From Limnephilus marmoratus (lineage: Eukaryota > Arthropoda > Insecta > Trichoptera > Limnephilidae), in NCBI GenBank assembly GCA_917880885.1, contig OU862907.1:66707072-66771071 (forward strand): a stretch of 64,000 nt of DNA. Direction: 5' to 3'. The stretch's first letter is position 1. Every line of letters begins with the position of its first letter. Shown in pieces: positions 10,181-20,299 of this stretch. The translations under genes were made by a program, and so were the position numbers. The notes below the pieces were generated by a model. The model saw only the letters and a program-made list of their open reading frames with translations. It did no database searches and had not been told where the DNA came from.

Positions 10181-10616
10181 CACGTAGGAGGCCTTGAGGA
10201 AAAAATTCTTCAGGGCCTATGGGTATGCTGTGTGGAGGGTCTTTTTAGGGAAAGAAATGATAGGAAGTTCTGGGAAGGTAAAGGGTACGACGGGTGGGTG
10301 GGAATCTGGGGTCAGTGTTTCCAGGAGTGACAGACGTATGAATCTATCCCTCCCGCTGTAGTGCAAGGCAATGTTACGAGAGAGTCCTGCTGGAGCGGTC
10401 AAAATGTCTCCCTCAACCAGTCTCTCCCGATCTAGTCTGCCACGCAGTTGGTAGGCAGACACATCAACGGCCAAGACCCGGACAAACCTTACCCCATGCT
10501 CCCGGGCGCCCCTGTTAAGTCATCAAACGTAGCGAACCACTTGGGGTGACCTATGGCGGAGGTGTTGGGTATAGGGGCAGCGGTACCCGTGCCCGCCTTC
10601 CAAATTAAGTTATGGG
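10181..10616 (-). mobile_element. SIDE-A (internally deleted LINE-A), full copy
   Basis: On the minus strand it reads LINE-A leader (from 10616) directly joined to the LINE-A 3' tail and hairpin (to 10181), with the whole ORF missing. It has the same head-tail order as copies at 11368, 14344, 28040, 42046 and 53790. Length about 436 bp. It must depend on the enzyme of an intact LINE. Confidence 0.85.
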
Positions 10617-10745
10617 AAGGAAAAAAAATGTATGTGGGGTGGGTGGGAATCCAGGAGTGACTAGCGTATGAATCCATCTCTCCTACTGCGGTGCAAGGCG
10701 ATGGGTCGAGAGATTTTAGAGTCGAAGGGCATCCCATGGGGAAGG
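10617..10745 (-). mobile_element. SIDE-A partial copy
   Basis: A second, shorter minus-strand piece of the SIDE-A middle (GGGTGGGTGGGAATCCAGGA, TGCGGTGCAAGGCGATGG) abuts the complete copy. It lacks both the leader start and the 3' hairpin. Confidence 0.6.
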
Positions 10746-11088
10746 GAGTGGAATATGAATTATTACAATTAAAAACCACTGGAAAAGCGCCGCAGGCGGA
10801 AAGTTAATAACAATAGTAAAATTAGTTTTTCGAAATCTCCAAAAATGACAAAGTTATTAGTTATTGTTATTAGACTTATTAGCTTTCAATGTGAACTTCG
10901 GTAAAATGTATGCAATCGTGTCTCGTGACGTCACCCGAGACACAATTCATAAGGTAAATGACAGTTCTGCAGTACCGCACAGAATGCTCTAATTAATTCG
11001 ATACAGATGACTTCAATCTTGAAAAATCAGTTAAAATTGTGAAAATAGCAATTTAAATAATTTTGATATTAAAAATACTTTTTTCCTA
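10746..11088. other. interval with no recognisable feature
   Basis: AT-rich, with no reading frame of note. TGTCTCGTGACGTCACCCGAGACAC-type dyad around 10918-10942 is a short imperfect palindrome of unknown meaning. Confidence 0.35.
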
Positions 11089-11362
11089 GAGAATGATTGA
11101 TGGAGTCCCTTTGACTTCTCCAGCCGTACTCTCTCGGAACATCGCCTTGCACCGCAGCGGGAGGGATGGATTTATAATACATCCTTCATTCCTGAACACA
11201 CTGACCCCCAGATTCCTACCCACACCTCACACCTTTTTCCTTCTCAGATCCTATCCTTCTTTTCATAAAAAGACCCTCCACACAGCATCACCTCGAGTCT
11301 TAGGTCATCTCTGGGGTTGCTGTGTGGAAGGTCTTTTGAGGAAAGGAAGGAGAGAACAATTT
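11089..11362. mobile_element. SIDE-A 3' halves joined tail to tail
   Basis: 11089-11301 is plus-strand SIDE-A from the CTCCAGCCGTACTCTC region to the CACACAGCATC tail, cut before the hairpin. 11302-11362 is a minus-strand tail (GGGGTTGCTGTGTGGAAGG). The two tails face each other, which implies a rearrangement or nested insertion. Confidence 0.6.
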
Positions 11363-11367
11363 GGGAG

Positions 11368-11695
11368 GCGGGAATGGGTACCGCCGCCCCGGGAACCTTT
11401 ATTGGATAACCAACACCTCTGCCATAGGTCACCCCAAGTGGTTCGCTACGTTTGGTGATTTAGCAGGGGTGCCCAGGTTCATGGGGTGAGGTTTGTCTAG
11501 GTCTTGGAGGCGGATGACCAGGACATACTGAACCCCAGATTCCTACCCACCCCTTAAACCCTGTTCCTTACCAGAACTCTCCTCTCCTTCCTTTCCTTAA
11601 AAAAACCCTCCACACAGCATCCCCAAAGATGACATAGGCCCTGAGAAAAATTATTTTCCTCAGGGCCTCCTGTGTGGAACTTATGTAAAAAAAAG
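11368..11695 (+). mobile_element. SIDE-A copy
   Basis: Starts TTGGGAGGCGGGAATGGGTA, keeps the CCAAGTGGTTCGCTACGTTT block, lacks part of the middle, then has the junction CTCTCCTTCCTTTCCTTAAA, the hairpin (about 11637-11668) and a short A-run. Plus strand. Confidence 0.8.
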
Positions 11696-11779
11696 AGGGA
11701 ATTCTGGGAACGAAGAGGACATGGGCATCTTTGAGGTCGGAATTTTCCACATGTCAGTTCCAATTTCTCTACATCTCTA

Positions 11780-12137
11780 TCTCTACATATTATTAATTAA
11801 AGTCCTCCGCCATGTCTTTCTGTCTGTCTGTCTGTTAGTGATAAACTCAAAAACTACTGATCGGATTTTCATGCGGTTTTCACCATTAGATAGAGTGATT
11901 CATGAGGAAGGTTTAGGTACATAATTTGTCAAGGTTTTGTGTAAATTGGTTGGAATATTGAATATTATATTGTGGTGAACGAGCGGAATGGCAGCGGGCG
12001 GTGTGGATTTGAATGCATATCTACAGTTTTATGCCGAGGTTGATGAACTTATTTCACGAGTGACCTTCAAAACAAGAGGAAGATTTGATTTCTAAAACTC
12101 TGTCTAAAGCCCGGGCATCGCCGGGGATTTCAGCTAA
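11780..12137 (+). mobile_element. Helitron family 1 (Hel-1)
   Basis: 5' end TCTCTACATATTATTAATTA followed by AAGTCCTCCGC. Inside is the family block CACCATTAGATAGAGTGATTCATG-like. The 3' end has a GC hairpin (CCGGGCATCGCCGGGG) and CTAA followed by T, as expected for Helitron insertion between A and T. Non-autonomous; no Rep/helicase. Confidence 0.7.
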
Positions 12138-12439
12138 TTGAAAATTAAAATTAAATTCAACTAAAAATATTATATTTAAATTAAATTATAATTTTTAATA
12201 ATGTTATGAAATGAATATGAGTCCAATCAAATAAATTATGTACGTTTCTTTAATTTTATATATGTGTGCATATATATTACGTACTTAATTTGTTTAAAAT
12301 GTGCAAATATTTATCCGATTTATTGCAAGCTGTGCAAACAGTGTTTTCATGTCGTCATTACAGAAAACATTTGTTCATAATATTGCCAAACACCGATCAG
12401 ATATTTCATAGAATTTCGTTATTTTATGTATAAGACCTT

Positions 12440-12640
12440 TCAACGGCCTCCGTGGTCGAGGGGTAAGAGTATCGGTTCTGAGACGTTTCATCCCGTGACA
12501 AAATATCCCCGATAAAATATCCTAAACTAACCTAACCCAACAAACCTTTGAGCGCCAAATTTAAACCTAACCTAACCTAACCTAAAACAACAAAACCTTT
12601 CGGCGCCAAATCTTTTCATATTTTAACCGTGTCCTTTCCC
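12440..12640 (+). repeat. tRNA-like A-box segment plus CCTAA repeats
   Basis: CCTCCGTGGTCGAGGGGTAA (12449-12468) resembles a pol III A box and SINE head. It is followed by two unequal units, each with CCTAAC runs and an ACCTTT(G/C)(A/G)GCGCCAAAT motif. Four tandem CCTAA pentamers occur at about 12563-12583, the insect telomere unit in reverse, but the run is far too short to be telomeric. Confidence 0.45.
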
Positions 12641-12935
12641 ATTTGTTAAGCGTTCCCAACTCTGCCTTACCTCTCCCCACTCCCCTCTCCCGCTTCCCTC
12701 TCGAGTTCCATACATTTCATACATTCATTCCCGGTACATTCAGTTTTCAAACAGCTCGCGTGCCACCTATTGCAATTTTTTTATACAAATTTCATCATGC
12801 CAGAGCTCGCCGCTTCTTTTATACAAACCTTGTCCTTACAACAATGAACACAAAAAAAAATAATTATTCAATTTGGTGCAGTCGTTCGGAAGTTATGCGC
12901 GTACATACATTTCGACAACTCGTTTTTATTTATGT
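12641..12935 (-). mobile_element. Helitron family 2 (Hel-2), 3'-truncated
   Basis: In minus orientation the 5' end is near 12935 and contains CATAACTTCCGAACGACTGC and GGCACGCGAGCTGTTTGA, then the purine-rich tract. The CTAG/CTAA end is missing. Its 5' end abuts the 5' end of the next Helitron (head to head). Confidence 0.6.
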
Positions 12936-13272
12936 AGATTAAAGTCCTCCGCCGCGTCTGTCTGTCGGTCTATTTGTGATAAACTCAAAAACTACTGAAA
13001 GGATTTTCTTACAGTTTTCACCAATAGATAGAGTGATTCGTGAGGAAAGTTTTGGTGTATAATTTGTCAAGGTTTTGTGTAATTTGGTTGAAATATTTAA
13101 TTTGAATATGGTGGACGAGCGGGCTGGTAAGCGGGCGGTGTGGATTTGATTTGTATGCAAATTGACAGATGGCGAAGTGAATTGATTTATCGTGGTTATA
13201 AAGGTTGGGTAATCTTCCAGTAGATGGCGTTGTATTTCGTTAGCCACAGCAACGCGTGGCTGGGTCAGCTAG
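12931..13272 (+). mobile_element. Helitron family 1 (Hel-1), complete 3' end
   Basis: ATTAAAGTCCTCCGCCGCGT at the 5' side, CACCAATAGATAGAGTGATT in the middle, and the 3' hairpin GCCACAGCAACGCGTGGC followed by TGGGTCAGCTAG and T. No coding capacity. Confidence 0.8.
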
Positions 13273-14132
13273 TGATACGATAAATCCACAGTCCTCCGCA
13301 AGTCTCCTTTGGTGTTATAAAGCGCCTGATAAACCTTAGCGGCCAGACATTCAGCAGACCAAGGGTCGAATCCTACGAAATTAAAAAAGGAATAAATATT
13401 TTTTATTTTTGTAAAATCAATATACAATCTTCACACCACTCCAAAATGAATAGGCACAAAAACACAAAAGAAAGCGACATCTACCGACTCCGAAGAAGAA
13501 AACACAAATACTAATAAGATGACCGAATGTGTAGGAAAAGGTGCACTGGAATTCGACGACAGAAGTATGGAAAAAATATCCTTCACATTGATAAAAAAGT
13601 GTTTCGTAGTCTTCCCACTCTTGTCTACTTTAGTTTTCTGAAGATTTCACTTCTACCGCGTGTGAATTGCACACTCTGTTTTTTTTAAATTATTATTTAG
13701 ATATTTTAAAACGTTCATGCCTTCTATACACTTCTGTCGGTTCATTTTTTCAGTGATATTAGCGGTCCAAACCGGTTTTAACAAGAATCAATTTACGTTT
13801 TCATCATGAAAAATAATAAAAAAGGTCATTTTAATTTTCCGCGTTTTCCATTGCTATATCGGTTAACATCGCTTCGATAAGGCAGATGAATTTTTTATTA
13901 TCGTAAGTTCCTTATATCAAGCCCTACGTATGTAGATACTTTCAGTATCGCCCTGTTGAACGACCTCCATTTAAGATGAAGTTTAATGTGAAATCAGTAT
14001 TTTAGATTAATCTTTACTACGAACCGGCTTACATTATAAATACAAAAAATATACTTTGGATAAATTGAGGCATTTCCTATCGTTTAGCTTGAGTAGAATT
14101 AAAATACAATTTTTTATTATTTTATTAAAAAA
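13273..14132. other. intergenic interval, weak tRNA-like motif
   Basis: AGGGTCGAATCC at about 13363-13374 resembles a pol III B box and may mark a SINE remnant. The rest is AT-rich without a supported feature. Confidence 0.35.
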
Positions 14133-14290
14133 CTAGCTGACCCGACGAACTTCGTACCGCCTCAGAATCAATAACTGTTGAATTAAATAAAGTTTTTTTA
14201 TTTAGTTAAAAATTACACAATTAAGTAATTATCGATGCCTAACTGTCAGTGTTTTGTTTTTGTCAGTATCTAGAGATGGCGTTGTGTACG
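14133..14290 (-). mobile_element. Helitron 3' end, divergent
   Basis: CTAGCTGACCCGACGAACTT on the plus strand is the reverse of a Hel-1-type 3' terminus (GGGTCAGCTAG). The hairpin is divergent and the 5' part is not found. Confidence 0.5.
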
Positions 14291-14343
14291 GATTTATATT
14301 TTTTGTCATTTTCTTACCTTTCCACTTACTTACGGGAATTTTT

Positions 14344-14832
14344 GAAAGGAAGCGGGTACGGGTGCCGCCACCCCGGGAACCATTTATTTGATAACCAACA
14401 CCTCTACCATAGGTCACCCTAAGTGGTTCGCTAGGTTTGGTGATTTAGCAGGGATGCCCGGGTTCATGGGGTGACTTTTGTGCGGGGCTTTGCGGTGGAT
14501 GCGTCTGCTCACCTGCTGCGTGGCGGGCCGGATCGAGAGAGACTGGTTGAGGGAGTCCTTTTGACCTTTCCAGCCGGATTCTCTTGACCAATGGGTCCAA
14601 AAAGTTCGGCTGGAAAAGTCAAGGTAAAAGTTCAATTCCGGTTAAGGCAATGGCCTTGCACCGCAGTTGGAGGGATGGATTCACTCCCGGATATACTGAC
14701 CTCTGGATTCCTACCCACCCCTCATGCCTTTTTCCTATCGTAACTTCCTATCGTACCCTTCCTTAAAAAGACCCTCCACACAGCATCCCCTAAGATGACA
14801 TAGGTCCTGAGTGGAGCTTAAGTAAAAAAAAA
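14344..14832 (+). mobile_element. SIDE-A copy with internal insertion
   Basis: It has the leader block, the middle, the CCACACAGCATCCCC tail and a shortened 3' hairpin, then an A-run at 14822. Between 14588 and 14655 about 68 bp (GGTCCAAAAAGTTCGGCTGG onward) interrupts the usual CTCTCxGAACATCGCC sequence, partly repeating the local TCCAGCCGGA motif in reverse. Confidence 0.75.
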
Positions 14833-14864
14833 TGCGTTTTATTTCACAGATTTATTATTATTAT

Positions 14865-14965
14865 TGTATTTTTCCTTTGGAGGGGTGCAGAGACATACAT
14901 TCACCGTTTGTCTCATTTTTGACTATTGACATTTAGTGTGTAAGAAAGAGGGGCATATGTGAACC
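14865..14965. repeat. single arm of the 9891-10070 fold-back family
   Basis: TTTGGAGGGGTGCAGAGACA, TTTGTCTCATTTTTGAC and GTGTGTAAGAAAGAG follow the order of the right arm at 9990-10070. No opposite arm is visible. Confidence 0.45.
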
Positions 14966-15394
14966 AAAGCGAAACCATCAGCGCATTGACATTTTACGTT
15001 TTTGAATTTTTGGAATTCACTCACACTTCAATATTATACTTATCATAATATTGCTGCAGTTCTTTCAAAAGATGAGAATTCGTCCCATACAAAATGTATG
15101 AAAAAAATCATTTTCTTTTTCGTGAATTTTTGTGATGTTTTAATAGTTATTATCCTATCCGGGGCGGAGACAAATCCAACAAATCAAAGATCATCAAAAT
15201 CGTTCCAGCCGTTCTCGAGTTAAATAAATGGTCTAACTAACCCGCTTTAGTTTTATATATTAAGATTAATCACGAACTTAATATAAATGTTTTTTTTATT
15301 AATAAAATAAGTGTATGAAACCGTATATTTCTGAACCTATCCGAAAACTAAAAACTGTTTTTGAAAGGTGATAAAACGCGATTTCATATTTTAT
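14966..15394. other. interval with short dispersed motif
   Basis: No gene. The block 15310-15394 (TATTTCTGAACCTATCCGAA, TTTTTGAAAGGTGAT) also occurs at about 32290-32345, 32470-32530 and, inverted, near 37110-37180. Confidence 0.45.
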
Positions 15395-15754
15395 AAATCG
15401 AAATATAAAAAAAAAATTGCAATAGCTGGCACGCGAGCTGTTTGAAAACTGAATGTACCGGGGATGAATGTATGGAATAGGGGAGGGGAACTCGGGAGGG
15501 GGATTCGCAAGAGAGAGGAGGCGAATACGGGAGGAGGGAGGGCAACCTGGGAGGGGGGGTTCGCGGGACCGGGGAAGGGGGTTTGTAGAGTGGGGAAAGG
15601 GAAGGTGGAAGAATCGGAGTGGGAACGCGAGAGAGGAAGGGGACGCGGGAGAGGAATGGAAGGCGGGAGGGGAAAAGGACTAATGGGAAAGGACACGCAG
15701 GGAGAATCAATTTCTTTATTAAGTGGCATAGCTACGCATGCCGAGAACTTGCTA
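15395..15754 (+). mobile_element. Helitron family 2 (Hel-2)
   Basis: GGCACGCGAGCTGTTTGAAA, then a roughly 220-base polypurine tract (15475-15700), GGAAAGGACACGCAGGGAGA and a 3' end GGCATAGCTACGCATGCC with CTAG|T at 15751-15754. The overlapping Pro/Arg- and Gly-rich reading frames are products of the purine tract and not proteins. Confidence 0.7.
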
Positions 15755-15757
15755 GTA

Positions 15758-16066
15758 TCTATATGTATAAATACATATTATAAATTAAAGTTCTGTCTGT
15801 CTGTTCGCGATAAACTCAAAAACTACTGAACGGATTTTCATGTGGTTTTCACCAATAGATAGAGTGTTTCATGAGGAAGGTTTAGGCATATAGTTTATCA
15901 AGATTTTGTGTAAATTGGTTGAAATATATGTAATATATAAAGGAGAATGTCTGTATGTGGTGAACGAGCAAACTGGCTAGCGGGCGGTGGTTATAAAGTT
16001 TGGTAACCATCGAGTAAACGGCGTTGTGTTCCGTTAGCCACAAAAACGCGTGGCCGGGTCAGCTAG
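15758..16066 (+). mobile_element. Helitron family 1 (Hel-1)
   Basis: Starts right after the CTAG|T of the previous Hel-2 copy, with ACATATTATAAATTAAAGTT. It contains CACCAATAGATAGAGTGTTT and ends GCCACAAAAACGCGTGGCCG-GGTCAGCTAG at 16066. Helitrons inserting at the end of earlier Helitrons explains the tandem arrangement. Confidence 0.8.
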
Positions 16067-16325
16067 TTATTATAATAACTTGATGCTTCCAATGTTTTAC
16101 GACTTTTCTAATTGTATTATTCATAGACGAGGAAATAGAGTTATAATGCTTTTAGTGTGTAACTCTAAAATGCTGATTTCGGAGTTACCTACCCCACGAT
16201 ATTAAAATACAATCATTTGTATGCAATACTCAATTTGCTGCCAGGATTCGCCTATTAAACTAAATGTCAAATGTTAATCTGTCCGAATTTTAAATGTTTA
16301 AACACATTTTATCCTTATTGACCAA

Positions 16326-16951
16326 TCTCTACATATTATAAATTAAAGTCCTCCGCGACGTCTGTCTGTCTGTCTGTTCGTGATAAACTCGAAACCTACT
16401 GAACGGATTTTCATGCTGTTTTCACCAATAGATAGAGTGTTTAGGTATGTAATTTGTCAAGGATTTGTGTAAATTGGTCGAAACATAACGAAAATTGTTC
16501 GAAGTGTCGGAAAAAGTCAAGCCGCCTGGTAGCTTTCATCGAAAACGCTGCCTAATCCTTTTGTGATATAACAAACAATGCATGGTGGGATATTCCTCTT
16601 TTATAGATCTACAAAAAAGTCCGCGAAGGCATATATCTATCTTTTACGGATAGCTTACTATACCCATTCTATCTTCTAAAAAAATGGTCACGTACATTGC
16701 GGTAATTGAAAAGTTATTTAGACAGGTACAGTATTAATCCTTATTAACTAAAATACGTTAGTTACCCCAAGCATTTCATGCACATTATTATAATCTTTCA
16801 CACCATCTCTACGTATTATAAATTAAAGTCCTCCGCGGCATCTGTCTGTCTCTTCGCGATAAACTGAAAGACGGCGGTGGTTATAAAGATTGGATAACGT
16901 TGATGACGTTGTGTTTTATTAGCCACTGCAACGCGTGGCCGGGTCAGCTAG
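16326..16951 (+). mobile_element. composite Helitron with two 5' ends
   Basis: A Hel-1 5' end at 16326 is followed by about 480 bp of sequence and then a second Hel-1 5' end at 16806 (TCTCTACGTATTATAAATTA), a shortened body and one 3' end (GCCACTGCAACGCGTGGC..GGTCAGCTAG, 16951). The same composite, with the same internal sequence, occurs inverted at 54507-55941, so it moves as one unit. Confidence 0.75.
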
Positions 16952-16989
16952 TCTTAATATAAAAAAAATGAATGTTTCTTTCTTTGTCT

Positions 16990-17730
16990 CTTATGCCTTC
17001 TAGAACCATTCATCCGATTGCGATGACACTTTGGGGATTTGATGAGCGCATGCCCGCGAAGGTTTTTATGTATAATAGTGAGATCCACGGACATATGAAT
17101 ATATCTGGACCTGCCCTAAGTGATAAAACCGTATTATTTCCCCCTTACCGTGGAGCCGGCTGGAGCACCTCCTTGGACCCAGCTGGGCTTTACGAGAGCC
17201 TCGCTTGAATTAAAAAAAATGTGATGTCATCATTCTTGCCCTGACCAGCGCAGAGGTAACATCATACATTTTACGAAATAACACGGCAAAAAATTATTGC
17301 TTGTGCTATACATTATACCCTAAAATATGTGGACATAACGAATGTGGGCGGTTCTCCAGTGAGCTCGTCGCTGGTTACAGGGGTAAGTAAATTATGAAAC
17401 ATTTGTAAAAGTGTCTTAATTAAACACGGTAACAAAATATTGCTATGTGAATATGAGTGAACCTTTCGGGGCAAACATTTGTCCTTCGCAAATATGTTAT
17501 TAACGTGGCAAGCAATTCGCGCTCCCATGTAAAAAGGTCTATTCATTCAAAGCAGATTTTGCTTTTAAGAACTAAATGGTGATATTATAATGCGAGATGC
17601 CTATATACTGTCAGATTGATTTTTTAACGAATCACAGTCATTTTTCCCCTCTTCGCCCCCCATAGTTTGGTTTTACCCCTCATCTCTATCTTCTGGTCTA
17701 TTGAATTTGGATGTCTATGGTGAGATCTAA
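16990..17730 (+). repeat. about 700-bp dispersed repeat (R700), copy 1
   Basis: Shared blocks include CTGCCCTAAGTGATAAAACC, GGTTCTCCAGTGAGCTCGTC, TTTACATGGGAGCGCG (inverted) and CATAGTTTGGTTTTACCCCT. Inverted copies lie at 30920-31500 and 45488-46095. No domain was recognised in the small ORFs. Its ends are not clear enough to classify it. Confidence 0.65.
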
Positions 17731-17739
17731 CTTTTTGAA

Positions 17740-17986
17740 ATTATTTCCTATACCATTCGTCTGATTGCGATGAAACTTTGGTGAATTGTTATGCATACAC
17801 ACGCAAATTTTTCTATTTCTTATAGTGAACCAGGGCATTATGAAATTTGTATAATTTTTTTTTTAAATAAGTGAGGCCCGAGTTATTTTAAATTATATTT
17901 TATATGTAGGGTCTTGTCCTTCTATTAATATATTATTTTAAATGATAAAATTGTGAAATAATATGAATTAATAAAATAAAATTAAT
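17740..17986. other. non-coding spacer
   Basis: 17749-17800 (ACCATTCGTCTGATTGCGAT) partly repeats the start of R700 at 17000-17030. Otherwise AT-rich and featureless. Confidence 0.35.
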
Positions 17987-18190
17987 TTATTTGCGCACGC
18001 CGGGATTTGATCCCGCGACATCCGGATTCGTAGCCAACCACTCAACCACGAAGCCGAACCACGACTTATGGGAAAGGAACGGAGCAACAGCAAATTGCGG
18101 GAAACGCCGCTTGCGGTTGCTCGTTCCTTTCCATAATTCATAGCTCGGCTCTCGTTTCTCGGCTCGCAAATGTACCCGCAGCAATATAAT
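17987..18190 (-). mobile_element. tRNA-derived SINE
   Basis: On the minus strand CTTCGTGGTTGAGTGGTTGG (A-box region) and GCGGGATCAAATCCCGGCG (B-box/T-arm) make a tRNA-like head. The other side has the palindromic motif GCAAACCGCAAGCGGCG-like (about 18090-18125), shared with 22270-22320. A small antisense ORF here is incidental. Confidence 0.6.
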
Positions 18191-18467
18191 TGCGTGTTAC
18201 ATTATTAATTTATTTTGAGTAACCGAATGTACATGTACAGGTCTCAAGTGTGTTATTTATCGATATTTCAAAGTGCCACTTAAAACAACACTTTTACTTG
18301 TTAGGCCTTTCAAATATGTTAGTAGGCCATTGGTAAAAGATCCGTAGAGGACAAAAATTATTGATGCTAATTCAATTATGTGTTTTTTAAATTATTTTTT
18401 TACTTTCACCCATTAAGGAGTTCCACGGGTGTCGTAGCCAAGGAACAAAGCATATGTTCTAGATTTT

Positions 18468-18832
18468 TCAATAAACAAAAATTTTAACAAAACAAAAAAA
18501 CGACTTAAAAAATGCACTAAAAAGTAAAAAAATAATTTCGTATTCTTCTACAACTTTATAATCAACTTACCTTTTCTACTCATCAATATGTACGTACGAT
18601 TGTTATTTTTGGAGTCGGTGTCGGCGGGAGAGGAGCTGTCAAGTGAACACGCCGGGCCGCGGGTACCTTGGTTGACACCGACTCCAAAAATAACAATCGT
18701 ACCTACATATTGATGAGTAGAAAAGGTAAGTTGATTATAAAGTTGTAGAAGAATACGAAATTATTTTTTTACTTTTTAGTGCATTTTTTGAAGTCGTTTT
18801 TTTGTTTTGTTAAAATTTTTGTTTATTTTTTG
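18468..18832. mobile_element. large fold-back element (about 155-bp arms)
   Basis: 18468-18623 and about 18676-18832 are near-perfect inverted arms (for example AACTTTATAATCAACTTACC with its complement at 18727 on). The loop of about 50 bp is GC-rich (GGCGGGAGAGGAGCTGTC...). Non-coding. Confidence 0.8.
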
Positions 18833-18839
18833 ATTTTTA

Positions 18840-19300
18840 GTGAATCTGAAGTACACTAACTAATTCGATTAAGATTCGGCCGAGTATCGTAAATTTGTTC
18901 TTCAGAATTGGAGAGTTCCGTTACTTTGTCATGGATCCCATAATCAGAACCTAACCAAACTCTCATCAAACTACCCTTGAAGTACATCCTTTCCAATAAA
19001 AAAAGAATCATCGAAATCGGTTGGCGTGATATTGAGTTATTCGTCCATTTGTCGCGCACATACTTGATGCAAATTTAAGACTTATATGATTTTCTCATGG
19101 ATGCCATTGTCAGAACTGGACCAAATTAAAATGGGACCACACGGGAAGCACCAGCTTTCAAATAAAAAAAGAATCATCAATATCGGATCACCCAGTCGAA
19201 AGTTCTGTGGTAACAAACATAAAAAAAAATTAAAAAAAATACAGTCGAATTGAGAACCTCCTCCTTTTCGAAGTCGTTTAAAAATGTAAAAAATTAATAA
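18840..19300. repeat. two diverged tandem units of about 165 bp
   Basis: Each unit has CATGGAT(C/G)CCAT..TCAGAAC, then AATAAAAAAAGAATCATC and ATCGGxT. The first is about 18930-19040 and the second 19096-19210. The block ends with GAACCTCCTCCTTTTCGAAG, which resembles the TTTGAAGTCG edge of the neighbouring fold-back. Confidence 0.6.
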
Positions 19301-19432
19301 TTTTTTCATTCGAATTTTTCATTTTTCATTCCATAAAAGAACAACTTATCAACTACATACTTCGATTGACTTGAAACTTTAGGAGAATATTCTAGACATG
19401 TTTTACCAATGATATTTATTTACTAGCAGGTT

Positions 19433-19863
19433 ACCGGTATGCGTTGCTATGCCGTTTAATAAAGAAATTGTTTCTCCCTGCGTGTCCTTTCCCATTCGAC
19501 CCGTTTCCCTTCCTCCTCCCCTTCCTCTCCCGCGTCCACTTTCCCTCTCGCATTCCCACTCCGCCTTCTCCACCTTCCCTCTCCCCACTTCACTCCCCCC
19601 TTCCCCCCTTCCGAGTTCCCCTCCCTCCCTCCCTCCCGCATTCCATTCATTCAGTCCAGGTACATTCAGTTTTCAAACAGCTCGCGTGCCACCCAGTGCA
19701 ATCTTTTATACAAATTTCATAATGCTAGAGCTCACCACTATTTTTACACAAACCTTGTCCTGAAAATAACGAACACAAAAAAAAAATATTTATCCAATTT
19801 GGTGCAGTCGTTCGGAAGTTATGCGCGTACATACATTTCGGCGATTCATTTTTATAGATATAG
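19433..19863 (-). mobile_element. Helitron family 2 (Hel-2), full length
   Basis: Minus orientation. 3' end CTAG at 19433-19436 beside the hairpin GGCATAGCAACGCATACC, then CGTGTCCTTTCCCATTCG, a long C/T tract (the polypurine tract on the sense strand, about 19490-19640), GGCACGCGAGCTGTTTGA, and 5' end near 19863 (TATAGATATA). Confidence 0.75.
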
Positions 19864-19864
19864 A

Positions 19865-20290
19865 TTTAAACGCCCATAGTGCTTTTACATAGAATGCATT
19901 ACATTTAATTTAATTACAGTGAAAAGAATGGGTTTACAAAATACAATTAACATAATATATGTTAAAAACAAAATATAGGTTACATACAATGTAAGCGTTA
20001 AAAAAATTTAGGATAAAATATAAGCGTTAACAAAATACAGGTAACATAAAATATAAGAAACTAAATATAGTCCATAAAATATACGAGTTGACATAAAGCA
20101 GGTAATGTTTAAAATCGTTGTTCTCATTAGTTTATGGGATAGGTAGAAATAAATAGTTGGCACATATGGCGTTTGAAGTTTGCTAAGTTCAAATTATTGT
20201 CAAATACATCCATATTGTTTAAGTATTTGTTACCAAGACTACGTAAACGTTGAATTGGAGAATGTAAATCATAGGTCGAATGAGATATAC
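19865..20290 (-). pseudogene. CR1/Jockey-type LINE 3' end (distal half)
   Basis: The minus strand encodes YDLHSPIQRLRSLGNKYLNN and DVFDNNLSKLQTP, the conserved R-L-x-x-L-G-N-x-Y block near the LINE C-terminus, followed by an AT-rich 3' UTR with GGCGTT. It is the downstream half of the copy that resumes at 21095; an unrelated 0.8-kb segment separates them. Confidence 0.7.
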
Positions 20291-20299
20291 TATTACGTT

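Noticed and set aside
12563..12583. Telomeric repeat (CCTAA)n
   Set aside because: Only four units in a dispersed repeat, with no other sign of a chromosome end.
15384..15829. Several overlapping Pro-, Arg- and Gly-rich ORFs on both strands
   Set aside because: They fall on the Hel-2 polypurine tract, where stop codons are rare by composition. The same happens at 19403-19763 and 27590-28030.
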